A stretch of 64,000 nucleotides of DNA. Source: Physcomitrium patens (lineage: Eukaryota > Streptophyta > Bryopsida > Funariales > Funariaceae). Under the pieces are notes generated by a model. That model did not search any database, was not told where the DNA came from, and was given only the letters and a program-made list of their open reading frames with translations. Shown here in pieces: positions 1 through 12,253 of this stretch (positions within the stretch are counted from its first letter, which is position 1; each line of letters begins with the position of its first letter). Location: the NCBI RefSeq assembly GCF_000002425.4, contig NC_037265.1, forward strand, positions 726,835 to 790,834. Reading direction: 5' to 3'. A program made the position numbers and the translations under genes.

Positions 1-79
1 TTGCTAGAATTTTTGTTGTAGTTGGGAAGGAAATCTGTTTTGATGGTTTGTGTTACTGTTGTCTGGTAATGGATGGCAG

Positions 80-545
80 GTTGTTTGGTTTAATGGCATT
101 CCTGTAAGAAATCTGAAGCATCTGGCAACTTTGGTGGAGAAGTGCACAGACCCATTTTTGTGGTTCGATCTTGATTACCAGCAGGTGTGTGTCCAAAATG
201 CGAATCTGTGTAGTCGTTGTAATTTGGAGGTGTTGTGATGGAAGTGAAGTGTACCTTGGCTTTGGCGTAGTGGGTTTAGAGTGGTAAACCTAAAGCGAAG
301 GGTATGAGGATGAGCGGTCCGTTTTTTTTGTTTGGTAGCCCTTATATGAGGATTGCGTTTGGCGTCAATTTGAACCAGTTTGATAAATTATTCTTCGAGC
401 GAAGAGGATGCCTAAGAAAAAGTATTGTACTCATGGGTATTTGCAGGTTCTGGTTCTGGAGACCCAGGCAGCCAAGGCTGCCACCCCTGAGATCCTTGCT
501 ACCCATTGTATACCATCAGCAATGTCTCATGACTTGAAAATTTAG
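80..545 (+). CDS. DEG9-like serine protease, C-terminal exons (partial gene)
   Basis: Two exons are readable: 80-184, after an acceptor ending in ggcag, and 447-545, after an acceptor ending in ttgcag. The intron 185-446 has GT-AG ends. Exon one encodes a PDZ-like stretch containing [19 protein letters not shown]. Exon two encodes [20 protein letters not shown] followed by a short tail ending SHDLKI and a TAG stop at 543-545. By memory, this arrangement matches the C-terminus of plant nuclear/nucleolar DEG9 (DegP9), where the second PDZ domain is followed by a conserved tail. The catalytic trypsin-like domain would lie upstream, outside the window. The family assignment rests on motif recall, and DEG2- or DEG10-type paralogues are less likely alternatives. 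Confidence 0.7.
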
Positions 546-2590
546 TATTGAAGGTGCTCAGGTGGTAGTTCTGTGTAAAGAAGAATCATCTCCTGCATCG
601 GGAAGGCAAAAATCGTGTAGAGTATGTAGCTAGTGTTGATTGTATTGTTGCTACATTTTTTGAAGCTGCAAACGCTGTTTCACACATCTTACTAAGAGTT
701 GGTGTTTGAGGGACAGTTGCAGTGTCTGTCTATACAATTGTTGTTCAATGCGCAGTGTGCTGAGATTGGTGGTTGTTTTTTGGAAGAGAAAGTTTTAATA
801 TTTTTGGTAGGTCGAAATGGAAAACGATGAGGAGGTTGTGAGGACCTCTTTGAGGCTGTATGACATACTTGAGGTGTGCCCCTTGGTGGGTGTTGTACCG
901 AGGAGCTCTACGTGTTTTTGATTGCAACGTGGTATTCCGTTATGTCTTGCTAAATATAGATGGTTTATTTATTTTCCTTTTTAGTCTACAGATATTTTGT
1001 GTATTCGGGACAAACTTGAGTTTAGCTGTAGGATCTGGAATCGAATTGTTTCATTTCTAGGTGTTCATGGTGACTTCACATCGGGAGCCTGGCATTGGGA
1101 TTCGTAAACGAAGCATATACCTGAGATGTTGTCAAATTTAATTTCCATATGAATTTTGGTATCTGAATTAAATTATATTTTTTGTACCTTTTGGTATGGA
1201 TTACAACTCAGGGTGTATTTTGTTGTGTAGTTGGAACAAGGTCTGTCTAGTTTCACTGTTATGCTAGTTTTTATTTTTTATTTTGTAAACCTAGATTTCC
1301 CAGAGTTTCGGGTGTTTGATGATGTTTTGACCTCTTAAAGGTGAAGAGCAACCATTTTCTAATATCCTTGTTGAAAAATTCTTTACTGTTATGTGTTCCC
1401 CGCTTTGTTTTGTTGCATATAATACATCTTTGTTCTAGGTGGTGGATGTATTTTTATTTTTAATTTTTCTTCCCTCTGTAGTAATTTAATTTATCTAGCC
1501 TGAATGTTCAATCAAGATGGAACAAGGAAATTCTTGATATAATGGTATACTTACAATTCTCTTTTTGTATGGTAAGATCTTTCACCAAGTGTAAGATATT
1601 ACAGTCATGACCTGAGAGACGTAAGGATTTCATGTTCAAGAACGGGAAAAGTATTCCGAGAACACCAACTACGCATCGAAAGATATTTCACACGATGGTT
1701 TGACACACAAAGCACTGTAAACAAAATCAAACAGTATGCGGGATACTATTAATTTTAGTCCCCATCACACACACTTTGGAAAGTCCATGCACACACACAC
1801 AGAATGATCTCACCATTTACACAAACGCCTCGTTACGACACACACAATTGACCATGTGACATAGTCTCTACTCGAGGTATGGTGAATCAATCATTTTAAC
1901 AAAATGACAAAAAAAGAAACATAATAATGCATGATCAAGTGTCAAGTGCTAGGAAGGCATAGGGGATTGCCCTCGGTGTGGGTCAGGGTCTAGGTCTGGG
2001 TCAGCAGTGGGTCCGAGTTGCGGTTCGGGATAGGTGTCGTGAAGCGACGGGATGGATGGCGGGTCCAGGCTGAAGTGGGTGCGAGTTCAAGATGACAAAG
2101 GAGATCGGAGACGAAGTGGGGCAGCCCTCGAACACAAAGGGAATTAAATTACTGTAGTGGCAAGTGCGTAAAGGCTGAGGCCCGCGGAGCTTCGAAGAAA
2201 CATCATCCTTCTTCGAGGGAGACGAGCCACGAGCGACGAGGCATCAGGCAGCAGCACAGACTGCGCACGAGAGAGAAAGAGAGGCAGTCAGTGAGCGAGC
2301 GCGCAAGGAAAGAGAGTGCGGGAATGCGTTGACCATTGTTTTCCGAGGGAGAGTTATCATGGCGGGTGTTTCTATAACGTAGCTTGGTTGTGACACGACT
2401 ACGACCGCTGATTAGATCACTACTCTTGATGAGTGACCTCATATCGCCCCCACACCCTCGGAGCCGTGTTATCTGCGCGAGAGCGTCTCGATGACCATAC
2501 TCCCCGCACCTTAGGCTAGTTGCCGCCCGCGCTTATCGATTCCTCTTTGTCCCCTGTCTTTCTCTTTGGTTATTTCACTTTTTCTCTGCA
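546..2590. other. 3' flank of the DEG9-like gene and intergenic DNA
   Basis: About 546-1550 is T-rich on the plus strand with no sustained reading frame; it probably contains the 3' UTR of the upstream gene. About 1960-2110 is G-rich, with loosely repeated gggtc units. About 2180-2590 is more GC-rich, with pyrimidine tracts, and probably holds the promoter and leader of the downstream TRB gene. No gene is supported here. Confidence 0.5.
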
Positions 2591-2682
2591 TTAGGGTTTC
2601 TTCCTCTGCCTCCCTCTGCGTCTGTCTTCCCCTCATCTATCCAGTCTCATGATTGATTGCTAACTTTTTTCCCCTAGGGTTT
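2591..2682 (-). promoter_or_regulatory. Two telobox motifs in the leader of the TRB gene
   Basis: The plus strand reads ttagggttt at 2591-2599 and tagggttt at 2675-2682. These are reverse complements of the telobox core AAACCCTA(A). Both lie within 110 bp upstream of the TRB start codon at 2701. Telobox motifs are common near plant transcription starts and are the known DNA target of TRB proteins. Autoregulation is an inference. Confidence 0.6.
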
Positions 2683-2700
2683 CGTCGTTATAGTCCAGTC

Positions 2701-5046
2701 ATGGGAGCTCCTAAACAAAAGTGGACTGCGGAGGAAGAGGCTGCTCTCCGCGCTGGTGTCGAGAAATATGGACCTGGGAAATGGAGAGCGATTCAAAAGG
2801 ACTCTAAGTTCGGCCCTTGTCTCACCTCTCGTTCCAACGTCGACCTTAAGGTACCTTACCTTTTCCCTTCACTTCCCCTCCCTTCTTCGTTCGTTGTAGC
2901 GACTTCACAACGATCGAAAGATTTCCTTGGACCGTTAACGTTGTCAGCTTAATTCCTTACGAATTGGTGCACTTCCCACTCTTATGCCTCTGCCCCGTAG
3001 TTTATGCTCCTAAGCATATAGAGTCAGTCTCGATAACTTTTATGCTAGGTAATGAGTCCTCTTTTCCCGGTTATAGTGGGACTTAGGTTGATGCGGATAT
3101 GTTTCTGATCACACCACTTCGCATCTTAATAGCTACACGAACCTCAATCTAGGTCGATTATCCGACCTGTTTGACTCAAGTCTTGAGTATGCTTTGGGAT
3201 CTTTCTCATCTCTTGCTTAAAGCGTTTTGGAAGCACAACCGTTTAAAGAGTAGCGAAACGTGGTTGTTAATTTGTTGCTGAGATCAAATTAATAATGTTT
3301 TTAAACGCTTGTCCGTGCGGATTGCCCACCCTAATGTGTTCAGCCGGAGTTGGGACTGTTCTTATAAGTCAAAGTTCCAGTTGGTGTACTTGCTTCTACC
3401 ATTTCATCTGTCTGTCCCGCCTCTGAAAATGAAAAACGTATTTTAATATCTGAACTGAATACTGTGGCTCTAAGATTACGGACACAGGAAGGTACTGCGC
3501 GGTTTATTTAGCAAGCATTAGGTAGTTTTGTTACATGGTCTTCTGTTCGAGCGATTACAAAGGCACCCTAACACTCTCATCTGCACCCATACCCGTATAG
3601 GTACCGCAACTTAATTTGCGGTGTAAACCAGGTTACAAGTCCCCTCACAGCACTTGAAGTACTGGGTGCACGTTAAGTCTTGGGTTAGAGAGGTTGTTGA
3701 TAATCATCTGGTGGTTGCCTCATGACAGGATAAATGGCGGAACATGAGTGTAAGTGCCAATGGGCTTGGTTCAGCAAGGAAGCCCTTGGCCATCACTGGT
3801 GGGCCAGGGATGATGACCTTGATGGAGGATGCAGTATCGGTGCTTCCTTTGGCTGTTTTACCGCCAATAGATGATGCACAAGCTCTGAAAAGGGAGAGCG
3901 CGGATACATCTGGGGATCGCAAGTCACTTGGTTCCAGGTAATATTTGGGTTGTCAATGTTTTTGGTCCGATGAGTTAAGTTTGTTACATATGACAGGTCG
4001 AAAGACGTAGAATATGACATATCAGTGACGTCTGTAAAACATATGGTCGTCCATGGCAGATATGACGATATGGTCTTTGAAGCTGTGATGGGGCTGAAAG
4101 AAACATATGGATCCAGCAACGCCTCCATTGCAAGCTACATCGAGGTAATGTGGGAGTATTGGTCGTGGACTGCATGTTAGTGTTGTGTGTACGCTCTTTT
4201 TTTTTGTGTTTATATTTTGGTCTCGAGGATGTGTTGTATCCTCAACATGTGGGAGTTGGCTCGTGTAGCCGGAATCGACGAGGTGCGTTGAGCATACAAG
4301 GCTTTGAAGGGTGTTGTTATGTGTTGTTGGAATAGTATGTTTGCAAGCAAAGTGGATGAACTTTTACACGTGGGTGAAGCTTTGATCGACGCTGAAATTT
4401 GTAGGAGAGAGGGTAGTGTATTGAATGTTTTGTGGCATACTGTGAGAGATGTGATGAGTGAGAAGTGTGGAGGTGAGTGAGGTTATGGTTGATGGTGACA
4501 TGATATGTGGGGATGAGGGCAAAATGAAATGCCTCTTTGTTTTGGTATGAGGCTCCTCGTCCAACGTATTGAAATTGTGGGGGACGTAGCCTTTTTTGTG
4601 GGTGTGGTGGCCCCCGGGATGTTTTGAACCTGATGGAGGGGAAAATGAGACACGGGGTGAAGGGTCGTTACCAACGACAGGATGGGGAGAGGGTTTTAGA
4701 AGTATTGGCTGAATTGAAGCCGGTGACAAGTTGGAGTGTAAGTTTGGAGGTGGTAGAGGCAATTGAGAGGAAGTTGGGGGTAATGGGGTGGTGATGATTG
4801 TTGAGTGAGGGGAGCAGGTGTTGATTAGGAGTTTGATTGTGTTAGGATGTGAGTTTGTTGACATTTAGAGATGTGACGAAACGCTGATTTATGAAGTGTT
4901 GGAAGGATCCAGGAGCGGCATGCAGTACCTTCAAACTTTCGGAGGCTGCTAACAACGAAACTGAAGGAGCTAGCTCTAGCAGGGAAGTTAGTAAAGGTGA
5001 GATATTATTGGAAGCATGAAAGTGCGAATGCACATTTGGGAGTGTT

Positions 5047-5078
<32 letters not shown>

Positions 5079-5910
5079 TTTTATGGTTGTTACATGGAAA
5101 CAGTGTGGGAGTGAAGAGAGTGGAGGTTGTGGGAGACGGTAAGAGTGTTTACAGAAGCATAATTGGGGGCTTCTGTGGAGGGTTAATATATCTGTGTGAT
5201 TTGTGGTGACTTACGGATTTGAAATGCGGCACCCTCCATGACTGGTTGAACTTTATGCTCCCATTTGGGGTCTTTGTATTTATTTATATACAAATTATTT
5301 TGAAATTTTGAATTTAATTATTTGTAACAGGATTTATCTATTTTCAGAGGAGAGGGAGTGAAGAGCATGGATTTTGAGCCTATGTACCTTGAGTCTTTTC
5401 GTAGATGTTGCTCTTATGTTTTATTTGTGTGAACAGGTACGGCAGAATTATAAGATGAATGAAGGAAACGAAAGTCCAGCACCGGTTGTGGAGGAGCCCG
5501 AATACAGGGAAAGGGAGAATACCATCGTAGTCAATGATGGCCGTGTACAGAAGGAGTCTCGGTTGAGACGGCAGGATGTTCAGATCGAGGAGAGCAACAA
5601 GCGACATCCTTCACGGCTTCCCAGAGATTCGTGGGACCCTAGAGATAGCTCAAAGAAGTTAAGGCCCGAGAGTCAGCCGTATAAAAAGCCCAAAACGGAC
5701 ATTGAGCACCTTGCAAGGGCCAGGGCAAAGACCGCTGAGGAGGCTGCTCGAGCAGCTGCCGTGGCTGTGGCCGAAGCAGAGGCCGCTGCAGCCGCTGCTG
5801 AAGCTGCTGCCAGAGAAGCCGAAGCTGCGGAAGCCGAAGCGGAGGCTCTGGAAGCTGCTGCGGAGGTTGCTGCTGCAGCAGCAATCAGGCCTCAAAAGAA
5901 ATGTACGTGA
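2701..5910 (+). CDS. TRB / single-Myb-histone telomere-repeat-binding protein
   Basis: Five exons join in frame: 2701-2850, 3729-3937, 3997-4144, 4913-4996 and 5437-5910, giving 354 residues. All introns are GT-AG. Residues 1-60 form an N-terminal Myb/SANT repeat with tryptophans at 8, 28 and 53; the third lies in the telobox-recognition motif NVDLKDKWRN, which is split across the first intron. Residues about 137-204 form a linker-histone H1/H5 globular domain ([11 protein letters not shown], then [18 protein letters not shown]). Residues about 280-348 are an Ala/Glu-rich probable coiled coil. This Myb-H1/5-coiled-coil order defines the plant SMH/TRB family, nuclear proteins that bind telomeric repeats and teloboxes and recruit Polycomb and other chromatin factors. 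The length is slightly above the usual 280-310. The start is the first ATG of the Myb motif. Confidence 0.9.
5045..5076 (+). repeat. Poly-T tract in the fourth intron of the TRB gene
   Basis: A 32-bp run of T with a single C lies between the 4996 donor and the 5436 acceptor. It is probably length-variable. No coding effect is expected. Confidence 0.9.
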
Positions 5911-7655
5911 CGGTACCATTTGAGGGCAGTATTTTGAAGGTTTGTGTGCTTAGTTGGTTGTGGGTTGAGATAAGGTTGTGGGAGTAGTGGCAGTGGACGG
6001 GGAGTTTTGTGTGAAGTCTAAAACGAAGGGGAGTGAAAGGAGGTACATATGGTGGTGCTGAAAACGCCTCTTCCAGGATGTTGGTTTGCTTGATATTGAC
6101 TCTGTATTCGCGGTGATGCAACAGTGCAAGGGATGGCAATGATGCAGGAAGTTGCAGTAAACGGGTAAGCAATTTACCATTGGTCCCCGACGTGCGTTGC
6201 GAACCCTATCAGATGGGATGAAGTCAACAACGACTAGGTTACGACAAGTCCTTCATGGCAGGGTAACTGTAATGTAGACCATCCGGCTTGTTTATATAGT
6301 GGCCACCTAATTTAGATCTAATTTACCATGGGAATTGGAATCAGCAACGCCAGGTTTGGTATTTTACTGCTTTGAGTTTTTCAGGGGTTGGTAGCTTTTC
6401 TGGCTCAGCATTTGTATCTTAAAAGGATAGTGTACTTTGTGAAGGCTCTATGCACGACAGCGACTCTCTGTGTTGTAAATTTCTTATTCAATCCTTCAAG
6501 GTTCGTTGGTTATCAAAATCTTTATCTTGCCCAGCGTTCTTGAGAACCTTCCATTCCGTTTGATTTTGGTGTTGGAAAAATTTTATATTTGAAAATTACT
6601 GGAAAGTTAGAAAGACAGCTAAATAGTTGGAGTTTGCTTGGCGAAAAGGAGCGGTACGAGGTCCATCTTAGTTTTGTTCTAATGTTTCAAATAGTTTCGA
6701 TTTCAGTTGATAGACTTTCTAATTGCTTTTTGTAAATTGTGATTTGAAGTTTGTGTTTCAAACGAGGCCAAATGTTATGTTATTGGATTTGCGTATTTAT
6801 TGATTGTTTGTGAAGTGTTTGATTTTTTGATGTCGTAATTGGGACATCAGAGAGTGATTTACTTGAAACTATCACTGATAGTGTAACTGAAAATGTCCAA
6901 ATTGATACATGTGGTTTCTTTTAAAAATTTCATCCTAATGTCTGTCAAAACAAAATTCTCTACATGTTTGTTATATTTCTATTAATAATAAAAATAAAAA
7001 TAGTAACATGATTATAACATCGTTATCTACATGAATTATGCTGAAATTTCAAGTAAATCATTTTAAGTATTTATGTTCAATGTACACATATGATTTTTTG
7101 AAGTTATTGCAGTGAACAAATTAAAATGTGTTTGTATTGGTGTGATGGACGACATTCCTCACTTCTTTGAGGATTTCACTAATCGTATGAATTCATCACA
7201 AACAAGACAATGATGAAGCAATTACATCAACTGTATATAACCAAGTGTTAAACATACTTCAAAAAGCACGAAACGAACAGTAACCGCGGAGGGGAGCAAG
7301 ACCAGAATGTAACTCCATCAAAATCAAGAAATTTTGCAACCACATGTCCACTTTTCAAACTCCTTAGAAAACCTCTTCCATGCATTCCCTTCACCCTTCT
7401 TTGATCCACATACTGGTTGTAAAAGAAGCTCACATGAGCATGTCTTGCAACATTACAATCACAGAGGTGGATGCTGTTTCAACGCGGTGGGTTTGTGGTT
7501 TCAACGTTTTCACTCAACACGAGACTTGTCTTGTAGTGAACATTGAAGGTTGCTTTACGACACTGGACGCTAAGCTGTTGAACATCTTAGAGTTCTCAAT
7601 TACAGCTTTTTAGTGTCTGAACACATGAAAGCCAGGCACTGAAGGCAACTCCCGC
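5911..7655. other. TRB 3' flank and AT-rich intergenic DNA
   Basis: The first several hundred bases after the TRB stop are probably 3' UTR. From about 6550 to 7240 the sequence is AT-rich with no sustained frame. Short ORFs at 7250-7613 overlap on both strands and have no recognisable motif. I see no gene here. Confidence 0.5.
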
Positions 7656-8270
7656 TCACAGGTAGTAGTAGTTCATCATGTCTCCAAGGAGGGTGATAGT
7701 GGCTTCTGAAATGTACCAGCCAATTTCTCTCCACAGCTTTTCATACACGGGAATGTATGCTGCTGGTGTTATTACACTCACTGCTGGAGATTCTATACTC
7801 AGGGATCTGCCTGAGCAGACACTGCAAATTGGGGTCACAGTAAGATCTTCTTTTGACGTAGCTAACTCTACTGACGGCAACAGAAGTTTCCACCTATGGC
7901 AACAAAAGAGGACGTAGGTAATGATTAAACGGCACACAGTAGCAACGGTGGTGTACAACGTTACTATGTTGATCATGACTGTAAAGCTAGAACACTGAAT
8001 AGAAAAGACCAATGAATGACCAAGCTTGGCGAGTCAGATTGCAGTGGGAATGCCTCCGCCCGAACAACCAGCGATGAGGTTGACGAAAAGAACTTGTGAT
8101 TGATGCACCATAAGGAAGTGACGCAAGTGACAGTGTTGATCCGGAATAGGCGAGGATGCTTCTGTTTGGTGGATCACGCCCTTGGCACTTAATGTTTCGT
8201 AAGCGTTGAGAACCTCCCTCCACTCTTGACCTTCCCACTCCTTCACCACCCTGAATCTGCTTTGGGCCAC
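7656..8270 (-). other. Possible unrecognised minus-strand gene fragment
   Basis: An open stretch on the minus strand, 7893 down to a TGA at 7656, follows a plausible acceptor (ccatag). It encodes about 78 residues, including the pair CSVCSG and the segment YIPVYEKLWREIGWYISEA. A second open stretch at 8034-8270 contains VVKEWEGQEWREVLNAYETL. Composition looks coding-like, but I recognise neither segment and could not join them in one frame. They could be exons of a small lineage-specific gene, a decayed gene or chance ORFs. Confidence 0.25.
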
Positions 8271-8796
8271 TGTTGAACTATCCTTTCCTCATCAACGTTC
8301 GTTCATTAGGCATTGTGAAATATCCTTTAAAGCCAATCCAGCGAATGTGACGACGATGCTGGGAAACACCATGGTGTATCTCAAGCAACGCTAAGGTGCC
8401 AGCTTTGCTAGTTTCAAGAGAACTCAGAGGCCCCGGCAGACCCGTGTAAGTTCTCTACAGGCTACCGCAGGACTTAATTGCAGGAAGCATCGTAAAAGAC
8501 GGATGAGGTTTTAGGATTATCATGCTCCCACACGGCAACGACTAGAATTACCTCTTTGCTAGTGTACACAGCTGCACTGCTTCTCACAATCCTAGCATAA
8601 AACATTCAGCTCAATACAATTCAGCTTTATTCAACTGCTTAACAATGCTAGCATGAAACACAGTTACTGCAATCGAATCGAGCTGAATTGTAGAATGCTG
8701 ACTTGAACATGAGCTTGCCACGATGAGCCATCATGTGTAGAAAAACCTCGGAATTATATTTGACTGATTTACAATGCAATCTCTGCAATAAATGAA
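8271..8796. other. Intergenic stretch downstream of USB1
   Basis: This stretch probably includes the USB1 3' UTR nearest 8796. No ORF with recognisable motifs is present on either strand. Confidence 0.5.
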
Positions 8797-10819
8797 CTAG
8801 TTGACGGTCTCCGAAAGCTCAAGCATACTCTTCTTGTCCTTAGTTGTCCAGATTGGATGTAGCTTCTGTCCTATTCTACACTCAACCTTAGTGGCTAAGG
8901 AAGTGAAGAAACAGGCTGACTTTTCTTCTCTAAAGCACGCCATTGTATTCAGTTCTTGTGCTACGGTCGCAAGGGCGTCTTTGACGTCACCCAGCGCCCA
9001 CGCCAGAGAGATGTGTGGCCGAGGATTCTGGCACAAACCAAGTATACTTCTGAACATGAGCATACTTTATTATAGAATGAGAAATTGACAAGGTGAAAAC
9101 AACTCTCTACAGTGCATTGCACTCACAATTTTTAGCAATGAGTTTCGGACATGCCCCACAATTGAGTAAAAATAGAATGTATGTCGATTCAATAAGCCCA
9201 ACACAGAAAACATACGGGGTAAAAAGTTGGTAAACCGTGCAGTGTATAAACATGGTCCACCAAGGACACTTGTTTCTTGATCTGAACCCCGAACAACCCC
9301 AACAAAGAAACAATTTCGTCCCAAATTTTCAGTCTCAATGATAATCCAAGAAGCACTAGAACGAAATTTACAAGAATGCCAGTGCTCAGTGATTCCTCAT
9401 TAAGTGATATATTTAAGTCCTACCCAGGATCGGCAGTTATATGCAACGGTAATGCTGAAATTGGAATTTCAGATGGTTCTACCTCTGCATATCCAGTTGC
9501 CACAACTTCAAGTGACAAAAAGGACCGAGTCCGATCATCATTGACGAAGACTTCCCAGGTACCGAACTCGACCAAGAACCGTTTCTGACCTTCAAATTTT
9601 CGACGTAACAGATGCACCATTGTGTCTATCTGATGAATACGTATAGGAACAGTCCGTCCAAGGCTAATATGGAACTCAGTTGCTAACTTGATGCCTGGAA
9701 AACATTCAAATGGCATGAATCAAACTTCCCCAAACTAAAAAATAAAATAAAATAAAATAAAATAACAAACTTCCAATCACCTAGAGGAGTAGGATTATGA
9801 ATCACACTACCACACAACTCTTGGCTGTCCATGCAAGAAAAGATAGAAGTCAAAGGAACGCAGCATTCGACTCTGGTCTCGAGGTTATACGAATGTACAT
9901 GTCTAGAAGGTAGACCGCAAATAAGGGTACCTTGATTTGATCCGACATTGGCCGACAAATCATCATCCTCCGTAGACTTAAGACTTGGAAATAAGGACAC
10001 AGCCTTTTGAAGATAAAGAGCAATCTTGGTTCGTATTGAAGCTGACAATACCACTGCCACCGGAGATATGGAATAATTTCAGAACCAAATTAGGGGAAGA
10101 AAAATAGGGAAACAAGAATACAGATACAAGATCGACAGCCAGACTTGCACAACCTGCTAGGTAATTCAAGAAGTCCATACACATTGAAAGAGAGTCACAA
10201 TTACCAGGAATGTATACGTGGAGTGCATAGTTTCCCTCAACGTGCGGGAAAGCTCGTACTCGGCCCCCATGATCACTTCGAGTCCGTTTCTTGGTCCCCG
10301 CTGGTACAGCAAAAGGTCAATTGGAAGCATGTAAGAGGTTGACAATGAGGGATTATTACCTCTCTATTGTAAATTTGATTATTCTTGCTATATGACTCAA
10401 ATCTACGAGCTCTCATTTGCATCTTCACATTGAAATGCGGTGGTGATCAAGAGTCATTCAGATGCTTACTTGGCTTCTAAGCTTAAGATTTAGGGTTTAA
10501 CTCGCCAACGTTACGTTAGAATGTAAGCAAGTAATTGGATACATGTACCTGATTTTAGGGTTTAATTCGACTAAAACAACGCAAGTATCCATGAGAGGTT
10601 CTTCCATTTAAATGAAGAGTAGATCAAAGAGGTACCTGCATCTGGAATGGAGCTGAAAAGTTCAGGCGGAGGCGGTGGCAGTGACAGTGGTAATGCAGAA
10701 GAGCTTTCAGTCTTATCCTCAGCAGCAGGCTTGAAACGCTTTACGCAGAAACCTCGCCGTTCGGTTTCTTCGTCCACATCCGAATCCGAGCTGGATTCGT
10801 AGAATTGCAGAGCATCCAT
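8797..10819 (-). CDS. USB1: USB1/Mpn1 U6 snRNA phosphodiesterase
   Basis: Six exons on the minus strand join in frame: 10819-10636, 10300-10205, 10053-9781, 9694-9483, 9281-9216 and 9027-8797, giving 353 residues. All introns are GT-AG. Key motifs are GGRVRAFPHVEGNYALHVYIP in exon two, EFHISLGRT with the first HxS at residues 193-195, VDHVYTLHGLPTFYP in exon five, and NPRPHISLAWALGD with the second HxS at 282-284. The two HxS tetrapeptide cores are the catalytic signature of the 2H phosphoesterase fold. USB1 trims the 3' oligo(U) tail of U6 snRNA in the nucleus and leaves a terminal phosphate. The acidic, proline-rich N-terminus (residues 1-60) is typically divergent. About 60 extra residues precede the first HxS and are probably a loop. 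Exon three boundaries in that loop are the least certain. Confidence 0.88.
10490..10563 (-). promoter_or_regulatory. Two telobox-like motifs in USB1 intron one
   Basis: The plus strand reads ttagggttt at 10490-10498 and again at 10555-10563, both inside the first USB1 intron (10301-10635). On the minus strand these are AAACCCTAA teloboxes close to the 5' end of the gene, which is a typical telobox position in plants. Function is inferred. Confidence 0.5.
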
Positions 10820-12253
10820 GGTGTCTTACAACTCAATCGGAGGGGACTACTTGGCCACATGCACAAATAAACCCTGACGACTTCCCTCACTGTTGCTTAT
10901 GCACCGCATCAGTTCCAAAAACCCTTAACGGACATTGACCAATTTCAATTCCTGATGAAGGACTCGCCGCTCCACTCTCTTGATTAGAAAGAGAGAAAAC
11001 TATCTTTCTATGCGCAAACGTATGTCTCGTCGGAGCTAAACTGGAGAAGTAAAGCTCCGCGGATGGTCCACGGCTAAAAACGTTGAAAGGAAGATTCAGC
11101 ATCTCTCAAATCGGAACAGGCTGTGAATTAACGGCATAGATTTCAGAAGCATGGTAGAAGAGTGACTGCGCTGAGAACCATACTTGAGACACTTGGAACA
11201 AAATAGGCCTCAAATAATACTACTGCATGCTCCCCTGTAGTATCGCAAGGTGCCGCAATACTCCTGTGTCTTCATCTTTACGCTTAACTGTACAGCGTGC
11301 GCTATGTGATAAGATAACAACAGCATCTTCGCTGCATACCGTCGTGCTCACACACACAAACACGAATGCTATGGAATCATATTTGAAGAGCTTTCAAGAG
11401 GAACCGCACTAGAAACAATCACGGCACTCAGGGAACTTGGTTCAGACGAGTGTCACGGTGTTAGGTTAGTGTGGTGATGAACACTCCTCGTCACTACGGT
11501 CTCGCCGAAATTCAGATAACGTCCTATACCCGAAGGCGTCTCCAGGTCCCGGCAAAATCCATTTCCAAATTTCCATGAGCAGCTGCGCCTACGTGGGCGG
11601 TACCCAATGGACACGTTCCGACTAGTAACCAGTACATTCTTGTCAGCAACTCAGTCGTGTGCTTCGGTTCTTTGAAAGTAGTACAGTGGTGGCCGATGAT
11701 AGAGTGCAACACAAGTGATTGATCAGCTTGCATTCAATTTTCCATGTCCGAGTATAGCATGCATTCTTACCGTTGTGCCGGTACTGTAGGTTGTGCCGTT
11801 ATTCCCATCATCGGAAGAGGTGGTGGATCAAAGATGGTTGTGTAAATGGCGTAAATGTGAAGACAAAGGAACATGTGGGGAGTCTCTTCGCAGTAAACCG
11901 GTTGGGGCATTGGATCCGATGACCAGAAGGAATGAAGGTCAATGCAACTTCAAACACACGATCATTTGAATTGCACTAACAACGACTGAGCTTTTTTCTT
12001 CGTGTCAATTGCAACCGCCAAGAAATCATACCGTCGTATTATGTATAGAACTGACATCTAATCAACTTATGTGAAGATTCATTCCACAACAAAAACCCAT
12101 GATCGATTCTAGAGTATCAGCGACTAAGTAGAGCACAGCTTTACAAATGTGACCTTCTGAAATGAACTTGCAGATCTTCTCCGGCGTGGCATAGGAGCTT
12201 CATCCTAACCGGCATGAAACTACATTGTTCAGGAACGGGCCAATAAACTAATT
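10820..12253. other. Region between USB1 and the zinc-ribbon gene
   Basis: It contains the USB1 promoter and leader side (10820 to about 11150) and the 3' flank of the next minus-strand gene (below 12253). A 71-codon minus ORF at 10887-11102 could be an upstream ORF in a long USB1 leader but has no recognisable motif. Nothing else is supported. Confidence 0.45.

Noticed and set aside
4364..4864. 166-codon minus-strand ORF inside a TRB intron
   Set aside because: It is proline/serine/threonine-rich low-complexity sequence lying wholly in the intron 4145-4912, with no recognisable domain.
5639..5923. Leu/Pro/Gln-rich ORFs opposite or out of frame with the last TRB exon
   Set aside because: They are alternate frames of the Ala/Glu-rich coiled-coil coding sequence.
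10887..11102. 71-codon minus ORF with a transit-peptide-like start upstream of USB1
   Set aside because: It cannot be spliced in frame to USB1 with confidence and has no family match; at most it is an upstream ORF.
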